From: a virus
Strand: one strand, 5' to 3'
Virus record (IMG/VR): IMGVR_UViG_3300008106_000021
Span: 1 to 25,731 of that record
DNA length: 25,731 nucleotides
This document shows positions 1 through 7,352 of this stretch, in pieces. The number at the start of each line of letters is the position of its first letter. Position 1 is the first letter of the stretch. The position numbers and the translations under genes were made by a program. Under the pieces are notes generated by a model, which was not told the origin of the DNA, did no database searches, and was given only the letters and a program-made list of their open reading frames with translations.

Positions 1-764
1 CCACTTGGAAGAAAGGAGTAGCAGATTTCACTGTAACTCCGCCTCCTCCTACCCCATTACCAACACCGCCCACGGGCACAAGTTCTCCTAGTCCAGACCC
101 TAACCCGGGATCGCCTAACCCTAGTAGTCCATCCTCACCTACAGCGCCTAGCCCAAGTCCTAGTGACAGTGTCCCACCTCCTACTGCTGGTGGATGTACC
201 CCTATCCAAAACTGTACTTGGCACACCGTGACTAGCGCTCAATCAGCACAGGTAGATATGAACCTCAATGGGGGAACCAACCTATGTCCTGCGGGAACCA
301 TAGCTAGAGGGGTGGTCGATTTTGAGACTGCTGGCTCGTTTGTCCTTTGTTGCACTCCTGCTACATTCCCACCTAACAATCTAGGGTGTTCTTCTCTTAA
401 CAGGTATTCATGCAGTGGAGGTGTCTGCGTAATTGATGCTTTCGGCTCATACAGTTCGCAAGCACAATGTGAAGCGGCGCTTGTCCGCACTATTACTCTT
501 TCTGCAAACTTTTGGAATCCCATTTGTGGATGTGCTAATTGTTCCCCAGAAACTTACACTTTTACTTTAAGCCCTTCAGCTGTTGCTCCATTTACCCCAG
601 TCTATACATATTTAGATGGAATTTGCGGAGGACGATATACGGTGATCGTAGTCGATTCGCTTGGCAATAGAGTAGATCAGGGGGTAACTTGCTTTGATGG
701 AGTAAGTTGTTCTATGATTGGTCAAGGCGCTGTTAGTATATCTGTTTCTTCTTCCTGTCCGTAG
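1..764 (+). CDS. Partial Pro-rich, Cys-rich fibre or adhesin-like protein (C-terminal part)
   Basis: The reading frame is open from the left edge (first full codon at position 3) to a TAG stop, so the true start is outside the window. Roughly the first 60 codons are a Pro/Ser/Thr linker (runs such as PPPPTPLPTPP and PSPSPSD). The remainder holds about 16 cysteines, in motifs such as CSGGVCV, CGCANC and a CC pair, which suggests disulfide-linked or metal-bound small beta modules. A flexible linker before a compact Cys-rich end, just ahead of small virion proteins, fits a receptor-binding or decoration protein on the particle surface. A GTG at 228 is in frame but lies inside the protein and is not a credible start. 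I do not recognise the family, so the virion role is inferred from neighbours and composition. Confidence 0.7.
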   Translation, partial: TWKKGVADFTVTPPPPTPLPTPPTGTSSPSPDPNPGSPNPSSPSSPTAPSPSPSDSVPPPTAGGCTPIQNCTWHTVTSAQSAQVDMNLNGGTNLCPAGTIARGVVDFETAGSFVLCCTPATFPPNNLGCSSLNRYSCSGGVCVIDAFGSYSSQAQCEAALVRTITLSANFWNPICGCANCSPETYTFTLSPSAVAPFTPVYTYLDGICGGRYTVIVVDSLGNRVDQGVTCFDGVSCSMIGQGAVSISVSSSCP

Positions 765-838
765 CTTGTAAGACTTAAAGCCATGCGTACAAAGAGTCCT
801 AGTCTTCGATTCAGTGTTCTACTTGTAAGGTATTTGCA

Positions 839-1630
839 ATGACCTATCGTACTAACGACTATTCCCTTGGCTCTAAGGTTGTCCTTAGCCCAGACCAACA
901 ACAGACCATATCTAACCAGTACAAGCGTTACATGAAAGCGCTTGAGTATACTAGTGACTCTGTTAAGTTTGAGAAGCCTGACCCTGATAGTGGGCTAACT
1001 CTAGATGCTAGATTCATTAGACCCGACTCTCAACAATTTACTGCCAATGCCGAATCCTTTGACTATCGAGTAACCGCTAGAGTAATTGATAGCTCAACGG
1101 TAGCCCTACAATCAACTACCTATGCTGTTAAGGTCGAAGGGCGTACTGTTAAGTCACTAGGGCGATACTTTTATACGATACCGAATAATCAACCACTAAC
1201 ACCAGAACAACTACTAGAAGCGCAAGGCAAAGGTATAGATGGACAATATACTGTCCTAAATGACCAAGGGCAATCCATAGCGCTAGTCACCACAGTAGGT
1301 GAGATTGTACCGATAGGCACACCAGAGACAGTAACTCAGTCTATAGCTACTGGTAGGGCGCTAGGCTATAGATGCACTTGCCCTGACTACCTAGGACAAC
1401 AAGCCGACCTTCTCCCCACACTCTTAGGTGAACAACAAAAGGTATTTGGTGTACTAGGCTCTAGGGGTATATGCAAACACGTGATGTCTGTAAGGCTAAT
1501 CAGAGGTGATGTAGTATCAGTGCCACAAGCACCTCCAACTCTAGAACCTGAGTCCAATAGAAAGGTCAATTGGACAGGTGTTAAGGAAGTGTCTAATCGT
1601 GGTGGCAAGGGTAGAGTTAAATGGGTTTAA
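839..1630 (+). CDS. SWIM-type zinc-finger protein
   Basis: A 263-aa protein with a SWIM-like CxC...CxH pattern near its C-terminal third: CTCPDY, then about 30 residues, then GICKHVMSV. SWIM fingers usually bind DNA or mediate protein contacts. The first 160 residues are soluble and beta-rich and match nothing I know. The C-terminus is basic (GGKGRVKWV). An AAGG lies a short distance upstream of the ATG and may serve as the ribosome binding site. It stands between the partial fibre gene and the small virion genes, so it could be a minor virion or DNA-associated protein. A second SWIM-like protein is encoded at 16849-17412. The motif is clear, the function is not. Confidence 0.7.
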   Translation: MTYRTNDYSLGSKVVLSPDQQQTISNQYKRYMKALEYTSDSVKFEKPDPDSGLTLDARFIRPDSQQFTANAESFDYRVTARVIDSSTVALQSTTYAVKVEGRTVKSLGRYFYTIPNNQPLTPEQLLEAQGKGIDGQYTVLNDQGQSIALVTTVGEIVPIGTPETVTQSIATGRALGYRCTCPDYLGQQADLLPTLLGEQQKVFGVLGSRGICKHVMSVRLIRGDVVSVPQAPPTLEPESNRKVNWTGVKEVSNRGGKGRVKWV

Positions 1631-1663
1631 TCCCACTTCTCCTTACCATCCAACTTAGACTCA

Positions 1664-1750
1664 TCAATTATAGAAGTCCCATAAACCTCTAGCGTACCAG
1701 CCCGCAACTACGAAACTACCAGCCATAACAATCCAAACGAATAAGGTCAT
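1664..1750 (-). CDS. Tiny single-span membrane peptide (28 aa)
   Basis: A 28-codon frame starting MTLFVWIVMAGSFVVAG and ending WDFYN, followed by tandem TGA TGA stops. Residues 3-19 form one hydrophobic segment. The ATG overlaps the stop of the upstream 34-aa gene (ATGA), and AGGTG precedes it at a suitable distance, so the pair is probably translationally coupled. Both run against the surrounding + strand genes. Tiny membrane peptides like this in phages can be holin-like, superinfection-exclusion or membrane-modulating factors. Nothing here separates these options, and a chance frame cannot be excluded. Confidence 0.45.
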   Translation of the reverse strand: MTLFVWIVMAGSFVVAGWYARGLWDFYN

Positions 1751-1851
1751 AGTTCACCTACTAGAATAAGAATAAACATTCCTAAGCAAATTAGGAAACC
1801 TAATGCTGTATATCCAATGATAACTAGCTTTAGGATTAAGTCGATATCCAT
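1747..1851 (-). CDS. Tiny single-span membrane peptide (34 aa)
   Basis: A 34-codon frame starting MDIDLILKLVIIGY. Almost the whole peptide from residue 5 to 31 is hydrophobic (Leu, Ile, Val, Phe, Gly), consistent with one transmembrane helix with short charged ends. A strong GAGG ribosome binding site sits about seven bases before the ATG. Its TGA overlaps the ATG of the next 28-aa membrane peptide. One copy of the GCGTAGCG element lies just upstream (about 1877), as it does for many - strand genes in this window. The RBS and the coupled overlap together make this a believable gene, with unknown function. Confidence 0.5.
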   Translation of the reverse strand: MDIDLILKLVIIGYTALGFLICLGMFILILVGEL

Positions 1852-1937
1852 ATCATCCTCACATATTTCTACCCCATAGCGTAGCGTGATAGTATATTGG
1901 AATTACAACTATTGCCCTAAACTTATGAGCTTTACTG

Positions 1938-2201
1938 GTGGACAACGCGCCCTCTCTAATACCAATCCTAACTTTTCCCTTAATTGCTACCAACGTAACC
2001 AATGACCAAACGGCTACAGTATCGGGCGCTTCTCTAGGAGACTTTGTACTAGCAACTCCTACTACTGCCTTAGTAGCTGGTTTAGAGTTAACTGCTTTTG
2101 TAAGCGCTGCTAACACTGTAACTGTTCGTATTGGTAATGCAACTGCTGCTGGTATTACCCCAGGTGCTTTAGTATTCAATATCTTAGTTCTAAAGCCATA
2201 G
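1938..2201 (+). CDS. Small beta-rich virion protein
   Basis: An 87-aa frame with a GTG start. It contains the pattern TVSGASLGDFVLATP ... LTAFVSAANTVTVRI, which I recognise as typical of small phage structural or decoration proteins (alternating beta strands, Gly/Ala/Thr/Val rich, almost no charge). It is the first of four closely spaced + strand genes that probably form one structural transcript. The start is uncertain. An ATG at 1925 in another frame reads MSFTGGQRALS and runs to a stop near 2000, so the original protein may have begun there with a later frame change. The stop TAG is seven bases before the next ATG. Confidence 0.6.
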   Translation: MDNAPSLIPILTFPLIATNVTNDQTATVSGASLGDFVLATPTTALVAGLELTAFVSAANTVTVRIGNATAAGITPGALVFNILVLKP

Positions 2202-2208
2202 GTGAATC

Positions 2209-2568
2209 ATGAGCGATATTGTAGGCTCTAATGGGCAAAGATATCTCCTAGTAACAAATGTAAACCCAAGCACTGGGCAAGTAGTCCCTGGTGGTGCTGC
2301 TCCCCAAGCCACGTCTGCCCCTACCACATCAGTAGCTAGTAGTGCGACATCAGTAACTTTGCTAGCCTTGAATACATCTCGTAAATGGGCATCCTTTAGA
2401 AATGACAGCACATCGGTTGCGTACATAGCTAAGAGTGGTACTGCAACTACCTCATCTGTGTATCTACTACAACCACAAGGCTATCTCTACTTTGATGATT
2501 ACACTGGAGTTGTTAGTGCTATATGGGCTAGTGCTAATGGCTTTATGAGAATAGAGGAAGGTACATAA
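2209..2568 (+). CDS. Small phage structural protein
   Basis: A 119-aa protein. Its middle has the pattern SVTLLALNTSRKWASFRNDS, then an aromatic-rich YLYFDDYTG and IWASANGFMRIEE. This matches a widespread class of short phage proteins found next to tail or baseplate genes and thought to be virion components. AGGTG upstream of the ATG gives a ribosome binding site. The TAA stop shares one base with the next ATG (TAATG), which argues for coupled translation with the following tail-fibre-like gene. There are no membrane segments and no enzyme motif. Confidence 0.65.
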   Translation: MSDIVGSNGQRYLLVTNVNPSTGQVVPGGAAPQATSAPTTSVASSATSVTLLALNTSRKWASFRNDSTSVAYIAKSGTATTSSVYLLQPQGYLYFDDYTGVVSAIWASANGFMRIEEGT

Positions 2569-2948
2569 TGGCAACACTTCTAGAGAATCGTGTATCAGCC
2601 GTTCAACTAGATGGTGGGCAATCTGGATCTGCCCCTGCTTATGCTTGTCGAGCTTGGGTAAATTTCAACGGTGGTGGTACTGTTACAATCCGAGGAAGTG
2701 GCAATGTAAGCAGCATTACTGATAATGGTTTAGGTGATTACACAGTAAATTTCACTACAGCAATGCCTAATGTAAATTACGCGGCTGTCATTACTCCTGC
2801 CAAGCGTACAGGAAATCCTGCTCAAGGGGCACTTCTCGGGTATTCAACAGCCGATCCTACTACTACTGCTTTAAGGTTTAATTGCCTTGCTTTTGATGCT
2901 TTAACAAATGTTGATATGGATTTTGTAAACGTCGCTATCTTTGGTTAA
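2568..2948 (+). CDS. Tail-fibre C-terminal-like protein
   Basis: A 126-aa protein. The pattern CRAWVNFNGGGTVTIRGSGNVSS, followed by DNGLGDYTVNFTTAMPN and NYAAVITP, is the recurring end domain of many phage tail fibre proteins. Those domains form receptor-facing beta structures. Here the domain is almost the entire protein, so it is either a separate tip subunit or a degraded or split fibre. GAGGAAGG lies ahead of the ATG inside the end of the preceding gene. The next gene starts two bases after the stop. Confidence 0.7.
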   Translation: MATLLENRVSAVQLDGGQSGSAPAYACRAWVNFNGGGTVTIRGSGNVSSITDNGLGDYTVNFTTAMPNVNYAAVITPAKRTGNPAQGALLGYSTADPTTTALRFNCLAFDALTNVDMDFVNVAIFG

Positions 2949-2950
2949 CC

Positions 2951-3409
2951 ATGTCTCAAGTAATTGTTTTTGAAAATGAAGATGGTGGTGCATCAATTCT
3001 TATCCCTATTCCCGACTGCGGACTTTCTATTGAAGAAGTCGCCGCAAAGGATGTCCCTGATGGAAAAGAATATTTAATTATTGATGATTCCGAATTACCA
3101 GATAGGCAATATCGCAATCAATGGAGAATTAGCAATGGCGCTGTAATTGTGGACAACACCATAATCAATGAAACGCCTAAGCCTATCAGAGAAATTGATG
3201 CTCGTAGGCTTAGGCTTGCATTACTAGAGTTAGGGCTGCTAGATACGGTTGAGTTAGCATTATCTAATCTCCCAAAGGCAGCCCAGATAGATTGGGAGTA
3301 CGCAACAATTATTAGAGAAGATTATCCTTTAGTAGTTAGCTTGTCTGGGGCTTTGGGTTTGGATGTTACACAAGTCTTTGACAAAGCCCAAAGTATAGGT
3401 AGTGTGTAG
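2951..3409 (+). CDS. Tail-fibre-associated / tail assembly-like protein
   Basis: A 152-aa acidic protein opening with VIVFENEDGGASILIP, then CGLSIEEVAAKDVPDGKEYLIIDDSELP. This N-terminal module is common in short phage proteins encoded right after tail fibres and often annotated as tail-fibre assembly or hypothetical. A helical C-terminal half follows (ARRLRLALLELGLLDTVE ...). It is the last gene of the rightward structural run. Its final 81 bases overlap the 3' end of the leftward TOPRIM primase gene, so the two operons converge tail to tail with no terminator space between them. Confidence 0.65.
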   Translation: MSQVIVFENEDGGASILIPIPDCGLSIEEVAAKDVPDGKEYLIIDDSELPDRQYRNQWRISNGAVIVDNTIINETPKPIREIDARRLRLALLELGLLDTVELALSNLPKAAQIDWEYATIIREDYPLVVSLSGALGLDVTQVFDKAQSIGSV

Positions 3410-4234
3410 CATCAACAACTCATAGCTATCCCATCCTTCCTGCCAATAGACCAACTCTCTAAGGTCAAGTACCATAGACCAAAGACCAACTTCACGACAA
3501 GCCTCTAGCCACTTATCTCTCTTACGCTCACCCGCAAGGTCAGTATCAGGAATAAGTAAAGGATAGAGGCTTTTGTCTTTGAACTGTTGTGCATATCTCT
3601 TAAGGTCTGTGGAAGTCCAACATGAACCTTGAGGGCAAGTAGCTGCTATGCCATGTAACCACCATGCTTGTACTGACTTCTCGCCCTCTGGAACTACAAC
3701 TAGATTACCCTCGTCCAAAGGGATCTTGTTCCATAAATACATATCCCAAGGCTCATTACCTTTGCCTATTCGCCCATTGGAGTACTGCCTAAAAGTCTTA
3801 TCTCTAACTAACTCACCATCATCCGATACTTGCATAGACTCTATGCGCTCTGTGTATTGAGTGGGGCTATAGTTATATCTCATCACTCTCTTGCGACCAT
3901 CCCACCTAAAGCTAGGCGCTCTAGGCTCTACTGGGATAAAGCTCAAATGTTGTGGTGGTATTACAGGTGGGTATTCTTTAGGTTTAGATGCTTTCCACTT
4001 ATTAAGAGATACGGTGTTAGAGTTGTAAGTTCTAACACCCATAGCCTCTCGTATCTCATGGCATTGACAGCCAGCCCAACATTGGTAAGCTCCTGCAGTA
4101 AAGGTAGGGCTAGTATGCTTCTTAACTGTTAAAGTATCGTTATCACATACAGGGCATAGATAACGATACTCACTTGGAGACTCTTTGACTAACCTATGAG
4201 TAAGTAAGTCAATGTGGTCAAGCATATTAAACAT
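3329..4234 (-). CDS. Zinc-ribbon/TOPRIM DNA primase-like protein
   Basis: A 301-aa protein. The N-terminus has a zinc-binding pattern, CPVC at about residue 25 and CWAGC about 25 residues later, as in phage primases that recognise single-stranded template. The centre has TOPRIM signatures: VVVPEGEKS with the acidic residue, and later LLIPDTDLAGERKR with the DxD metal-binding motif. Such proteins make RNA primers or support priming at the phage fork. No helicase domain follows, so a separate helicase would be needed. The ATG at 4232-4234 is chosen because GAGGAAG precedes it. The start overlaps the end of the HTH gene by eight bases, implying co-translation. A different, AEP-type primase is encoded at 22831. 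Confidence 0.8.
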   Translation of the reverse strand: MFNMLDHIDLLTHRLVKESPSEYRYLCPVCDNDTLTVKKHTSPTFTAGAYQCWAGCQCHEIREAMGVRTYNSNTVSLNKWKASKPKEYPPVIPPQHLSFIPVEPRAPSFRWDGRKRVMRYNYSPTQYTERIESMQVSDDGELVRDKTFRQYSNGRIGKGNEPWDMYLWNKIPLDEGNLVVVPEGEKSVQAWWLHGIAATCPQGSCWTSTDLKRYAQQFKDKSLYPLLIPDTDLAGERKRDKWLEACREVGLWSMVLDLRELVYWQEGWDSYELLMLHTTYTLGFVKDLCNIQTQSPRQANY

Positions 4235-4466
4235 CAATCTTCCTCACTACTGGTTCCTTTTTCCAAGTAACAGTAATTTGAATATCAAGGTTTAATGCTT
4301 CCGCTATCTGTTCAATATCTTCTAAGCCAATGCCTCTTTTTGCGTCTTCTATTAAAGAAATTCTAGAATGACCGCATCCTAGCTTACGAGCTAAATCAGA
4401 TTGAGTCATTCCAGCTTCTATCCTCAACTCCCTAATCAGTTGAGCTACTTGTGTTCTTAAGTTCAT
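4227..4466 (-). CDS. Helix-turn-helix (XRE-family) transcriptional regulator
   Basis: A 79-aa protein with a classic HTH_3 layout at residues 10-60: LRIEAGMTQSDLARKLGCGHSRISLIEDAKRG. Proteins of this size usually act as dimeric repressors or as antitoxin-like regulators. No toxin partner is visible next to it, and the downstream partner is the TOPRIM primase. The upstream region 4467-4545 holds a GCGTAGC element and AT-rich sequence suited to a promoter. It could control this leftward operon or the palindromic operator at 22552-22583, but nothing in the sequence links it to a specific site. Confidence 0.85.
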   Translation of the reverse strand: MNLRTQVAQLIRELRIEAGMTQSDLARKLGCGHSRISLIEDAKRGIGLEDIEQIAEALNLDIQITVTWKKEPVVRKIDV

Positions 4467-4545
4467 GCGTGCAATTAAAATAATGTGTTATCTAATTGCG
4501 TAGCATTATTTAGAACTCTGTATTAGGTTCTACAAATCCATTAGT

Positions 4546-4806
4546 TCAAAGAATTGAGTAATTTGATTGATTTAATAATGGCAATTCCTCTATCTCAGTC
4601 TGCTCAACTCCAAACACGTCTTCTATTGCTTCATTAACTACAGCACACCATACTTTATAAGGGTGATTGACGCGCTGACCAAAGGGATAGACTTTGTTTA
4701 ACTCTCTTCTAAGTTCAGAGCGATTCATTAGTCCATCCCTGCAAAATTGCCTGTGTTGAGCAAGAACTGGAATGATTACTTCTAAAGCCTTGTCTTTCCA
4801 AGTCAC
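4546..4806 (-). CDS. Conserved phage-type hypothetical protein
   Basis: An 86-aa protein starting MTWKDKALEVIIPVLAQH, with the central pattern LRRELNKVYPFGQRVNHPYKVWCAVV. The 'YPFG.R..HPYKVW' pattern looks like a recurrent short protein family of phages and plasmids, but I know of no assigned function. The ATG directly abuts the stop of the MazG-like gene, sharing one base, so the two are probably coupled. The stop is TGA. Its role is unknown. Confidence 0.6.
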   Translation of the reverse strand: MTWKDKALEVIIPVLAQHRQFCRDGLMNRSELRRELNKVYPFGQRVNHPYKVWCAVVNEAIEDVFGVEQTEIEELPLLNQSNYSIL

Positions 4807-5138
4807 TAGTCCTCTCCTAGTATGTCATCATCCTCAACCCTATTAATACTCCTCTCAGCACTAAACTTGTCGGGATATCTAGCTTTGAGCTTGTCAATAT
4901 TAGCAATGGCAATGTCTTCTAGAGATAGGTTAAGCCCAGTAGCAATAGCACTGATATACCAAAGCACATCACCTAGTTCCTTGTATAGTTTATGGGGTTC
5001 TAGCGGATGTCCATGTGCTATGTGTTTTTTGTACAGTTCCATCACTTCGCCAGCTTCACCACCTAACCCTAGAAAGTGTGCAGTTAGATTACCGCCATCA
5101 GTGCGAAATGCTTGTTCTTGATATTCTTTAAAGTTCAT
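4806..5138 (-). CDS. MazG-like nucleotide pyrophosphohydrolase
   Basis: A 110-aa all-alpha NTP pyrophosphohydrolase. The metal-binding signature GLGGEAGEVMELYKK near residue 30 is followed by KELGDVLWYISAIA about 35 residues later, the two acidic helices that form the MazG active site. Such enzymes hydrolyse NTPs or dNTPs to monophosphates and pyrophosphate. In cyanophages they are thought to adjust nucleotide or (p)ppGpp pools. A longer frame exists upstream, but the start MNFKEYQEQAF is preferred because GAGGAAG lies just before it and because the longer version would be read over the 5' neighbour. It overlaps that neighbour by 11 bases. Confidence 0.85.
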   Translation of the reverse strand: MNFKEYQEQAFRTDGGNLTAHFLGLGGEAGEVMELYKKHIAHGHPLEPHKLYKELGDVLWYISAIATGLNLSLEDIAIANIDKLKARYPDKFSAERSINRVEDDDILGED

Positions 5139-5442
5139 TCGCTTCCTCAACCACTTGCAAGTCTTTTTTGTCAAACAGAATTTCTTGTCTTCCGCCTCTT
5201 GCCATAGTGCCATCTTTTCTGGCTTTAATGATAGTGTGGTCAATGCGCCCGTCACGGCCAATCTGTCTGTCAAATACATGACATAACTGACCCGTAAATT
5301 GGCAAGAATAACCATCATTTCTTTGAAGAGGAATGACAGGAGTTCCTATAGGCAGTCCATTGGTGTTAATGTAGTAAGTCCTTAAATCTCTTAACTTCAT
5401 TTCAAGGTCTTCTTTCAATCTTTTGTACTCATCGTATTCCAT
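5128..5442 (-). CDS. Hypothetical protein
   Basis: A 104-aa protein starting MEYDEYKRLKEDLEMKLRDL, with a charged N-terminal helix that may form a coiled coil. A beta-rich middle containing two cysteines (YSCQFTGQLCHVF) follows, then a basic stretch (IIKARKDGTMARGGRQ). It is probably soluble. The ATG at 5440-5442 is chosen over an upstream in-frame TTG because GAGG sits at the right spacing. The 3' end overlaps the MazG-like gene, whose ribosome binding site lies in its last codons. I do not recognise the family. Confidence 0.6.
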   Translation of the reverse strand: MEYDEYKRLKEDLEMKLRDLRTYYINTNGLPIGTPVIPLQRNDGYSCQFTGQLCHVFDRQIGRDGRIDHTIIKARKDGTMARGGRQEILFDKKDLQVVEEANEL

Positions 5443-5493
5443 TCTCAATCCTCTATATACTATCCATCCCCGTAGGAGATAGATAGTTGCGGG

Positions 5494-6225
5494 TTAGAGT
5501 CCTAGCGCCCTAGCCACACCATCATAAGCCTTGATTTGGTAATCAACTCCTTTGTGGAGTTTAAATACTTCTGTGCAAGCCATCAACATACGCCATGTTC
5601 TGCTAGTAGACTTAAACTCTGAGTAGCTAGGCTCATAGAACTCTTTCCAGATAAGGGGGATGTCTGTGGGAGCAATGACGTTAGATAGAACAAGGTCTAC
5701 TAATAACTCCTTTGCAGCCCTGTCACTAAGCCCAGTCTCTTTAGCTACAGACAGCCCTTCAAATAGAGTTTTGCGATTAGGTAGTTGTTGAACTTTAACT
5801 AACTCAGAAAACTCCCTACTCAACTCATCTATATTCTCAGCACTGGTATGTTTCCTAGACACAACACCACCATTCTCATAAGACGCAAGCACCTTATTAG
5901 AACAGACTAGTATCTTAGTTCCTACACACAATCCAGCACTCATAGACTTATCGTATGAGTTGCGTCCACCGATACACAATGGCATATCGTTGATCTTAGC
6001 ATCAGTCTCCAACCACATGAACATTCTATCTCTCTTAGGAGTAAGCCCAAAGGAGTTAGATACTATACCAATGCCAAGCTCTGTAAGGACAGTAGCAGCA
6101 TTCATGTAGAATCCAATATGAGGCAATGGATAGTAAGTAGATGTGCGTCCTACTTGTGGTAGGAACTCATCATTAGTTAGCTTTGATGCATCTAGTACAT
6201 CACATCCTTTAAATATCTTTGGCAT
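5494..6225 (-). CDS. DUF932-like phage/plasmid protein
   Basis: A 243-aa protein. It has the DUF932-type core: LGIGIVSNSFGLTPKRDRMFMWL, then the conserved RNSYDKSMSAGLCVGTKILVCSNKV, followed by a long helical C-terminal region. The family is widespread in phages and plasmids. It is often encoded near replication or recombination genes, and its biochemical role is not settled. The start MPKIFKGCDV is chosen over an upstream TTG/ATG extension because a GAAGAAG stretch precedes it. It overlaps the upstream 149-aa gene by 17 bases. The hairpin variant with CCCCGTAGG lies between its upstream neighbour's operon and the gene at 5128. Confidence 0.75.
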   Translation of the reverse strand: MPKIFKGCDVLDASKLTNDEFLPQVGRTSTYYPLPHIGFYMNAATVLTELGIGIVSNSFGLTPKRDRMFMWLETDAKINDMPLCIGGRNSYDKSMSAGLCVGTKILVCSNKVLASYENGGVVSRKHTSAENIDELSREFSELVKVQQLPNRKTLFEGLSVAKETGLSDRAAKELLVDLVLSNVIAPTDIPLIWKEFYEPSYSEFKSTSRTWRMLMACTEVFKLHKGVDYQIKAYDGVARALGL

Positions 6226-6658
6226 TATTCTTCTTCTCAAATAGTTTATATGTCTCAGCAAAGATAGCTGGCATTAACACAGTATTAATGTGGTTAGCAT
6301 AGTCAGCATCTTTGATTAGCTCTCGACATGGGTTAGTGGTGTAGTTACTACTACCTCTAGTTAGCACATCAGATGCGTCTCTAAGATGGTAGAAAGTTCT
6401 TACTAGCTCACAGAATGTCCATAAGTCATTGTCATTGGTAATAGCAAAAGTCTTAAAGTGGGCTTTAATACCATCATGCATATTAGTATCTCTGAATAGA
6501 GAGTCTAAGTGGTAATGGCAATGATGGTTACCAATCCATCCCCAACTCCAATACCAGCTACAAGACCAGTTTGGCGGTGTTAAGTATATGCGTTTTCCTT
6601 CAATAGAAGTCCCTAGAAATACTCTAGGGTATTTAATGTTGTCCATAGCCTTACTCAT
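6209..6658 (-). CDS. Conserved hypothetical protein with WSCSWYWSWGWIGNHHCHYH motif
   Basis: A 149-aa protein with a very unusual aromatic/His/Cys block, NWSCSWYWSWGW followed by NHHCHYH, at residues 30-51. The Cys and His residues could bind a metal. The remainder is helical with no recognised domain. I have seen the 'CSWYW.(W/F)G..G...CHYH' style pattern in small phage and plasmid proteins, but no function comes with it. Two starts are possible, at 6658 and at an internal ATG at 6646 that has AAGG very close upstream. The gene is coupled to the DUF932-like gene downstream. Confidence 0.6.
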   Translation of the reverse strand: MSKAMDNIKYPRVFLGTSIEGKRIYLTPPNWSCSWYWSWGWIGNHHCHYHLDSLFRDTNMHDGIKAHFKTFAITNDNDLWTFCELVRTFYHLRDASDVLTRGSSNYTTNPCRELIKDADYANHINTVLMPAIFAETYKLFEKKNNAKDI

Positions 6659-6669
6659 AGTTTTATCTA

Positions 6670-7005
6670 TCAGCGTAGCGTCTTAGGCTCTGCAATGGAA
6701 CGAGCCACTTCCTTCAACACGCACACAACTTCACCCCTAGCCATAACACCACCAGCTTTTCGGAAAGCGGTACTCATTTGCTTAGAGTTAATTAGAGGTA
6801 CTAGGTCAACCCAACCACTGATGTTATTGAGCAGAGCATCATTCTTAAGTGATTGCTTCAGTTCCTTTGTGACAGAACTAAACTTAGTCCCTAGCCACTC
6901 ACTGACTAACTTCTCTAGTTCTTCATAGTTATAGTGATGAGCTATGCGGGCATAGTAAGTTTTGTAGTCAATCAGTTTGCTTAAATAATCTTGTCTATCG
7001 GTCAT
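6670..7005 (-). CDS. Hypothetical protein
   Basis: A 111-aa protein, mostly helical, starting MTDRQDYLSKLIDYKTYYAR. The second half contains WLGTKFSSVTKELKQSL and GGVMARGEVVCVLKEVARSI. A longer frame upstream is rejected because AAGGATAAC precedes this ATG and the extension crosses a GCGTAGCG hairpin. The last codons and TGA stop are built from another GCGTAGCG copy, so this repeat family reaches into coding sequence. No family is recognised. Confidence 0.55.
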   Translation of the reverse strand: MTDRQDYLSKLIDYKTYYARIAHHYNYEELEKLVSEWLGTKFSSVTKELKQSLKNDALLNNISGWVDLVPLINSKQMSTAFRKAGGVMARGEVVCVLKEVARSIAEPKTLR

Positions 7006-7026
7006 TGTTATCCTTATGTATACTGT

Positions 7027-7058
7027 TACCCTATAGCGTAGCGTCTTTAGATAGGGTA
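7027..7058 (-). repeat. GCGTAGCG-loop hairpin between genes
   Basis: An 8-bp perfect stem (TACCCTAT paired with ATAGGGTA) encloses a 16-base loop containing the GCGTAGCG core. It overlaps the end of the 93-aa gene and sits just upstream of the 111-aa gene. It is one of about twenty copies of the core in this window, nearly all in the same orientation and next to leftward genes. Confidence 0.7.
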
Positions 7059-7312
7059 TAGGAGTTGAGTAACAGGTCATCTATATCTAGTACACAACCT
7101 AGCGCTATATCCCATATCACGTACTTCCAGTAGGGTTCTCTATACTTATCAAGAATATCCCACTCCATACCAATGACTTGTACTAAGTCACCATCACTAT
7201 CCTTGAGCAAGTCACCTATACCAAACTTAGGCTTGTCCATTACTAAAGGTGCTGCGTTGTCTCTACGATAGCTAGCCTCAAGTGCATCATACTCAACTAC
7301 TTGTTCTGACAT
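7031..7312 (-). CDS. Hypothetical small beta-barrel-like protein
   Basis: A 93-aa protein. After a polar N-terminus, residues 28-75 read KPKFGIGDLLKDSDGDLVQVIGMEWD and YWKYVIWDI. This beta-strand spacing is reminiscent of SH3-like small barrels used for protein or nucleic-acid contacts. That structural guess is weak. It is the first gene of the leftward run beyond the + strand island at 7353, and its last codons lie in a hairpin repeat. Confidence 0.55.
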   Translation of the reverse strand: MSEQVVEYDALEASYRRDNAAPLVMDKPKFGIGDLLKDSDGDLVQVIGMEWDILDKYREPYWKYVIWDIALGCVLDIDDLLLNSYTLSKDATL

Positions 7313-7352
7313 AGTATACTTAACCTATTATTGTTATCCCGTAGCGTAGTGT

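Noticed and set aside
239-523. A 94-codon leftward frame opposite the partial fibre gene
   Set aside because: It is antisense to the open Cys-rich frame and has no ribosome binding site.
1859-2179. A 106-codon leftward frame opposite the first small virion gene
   Set aside because: It is an antisense shadow of the + strand frame, which has the recognisable virion-protein pattern.
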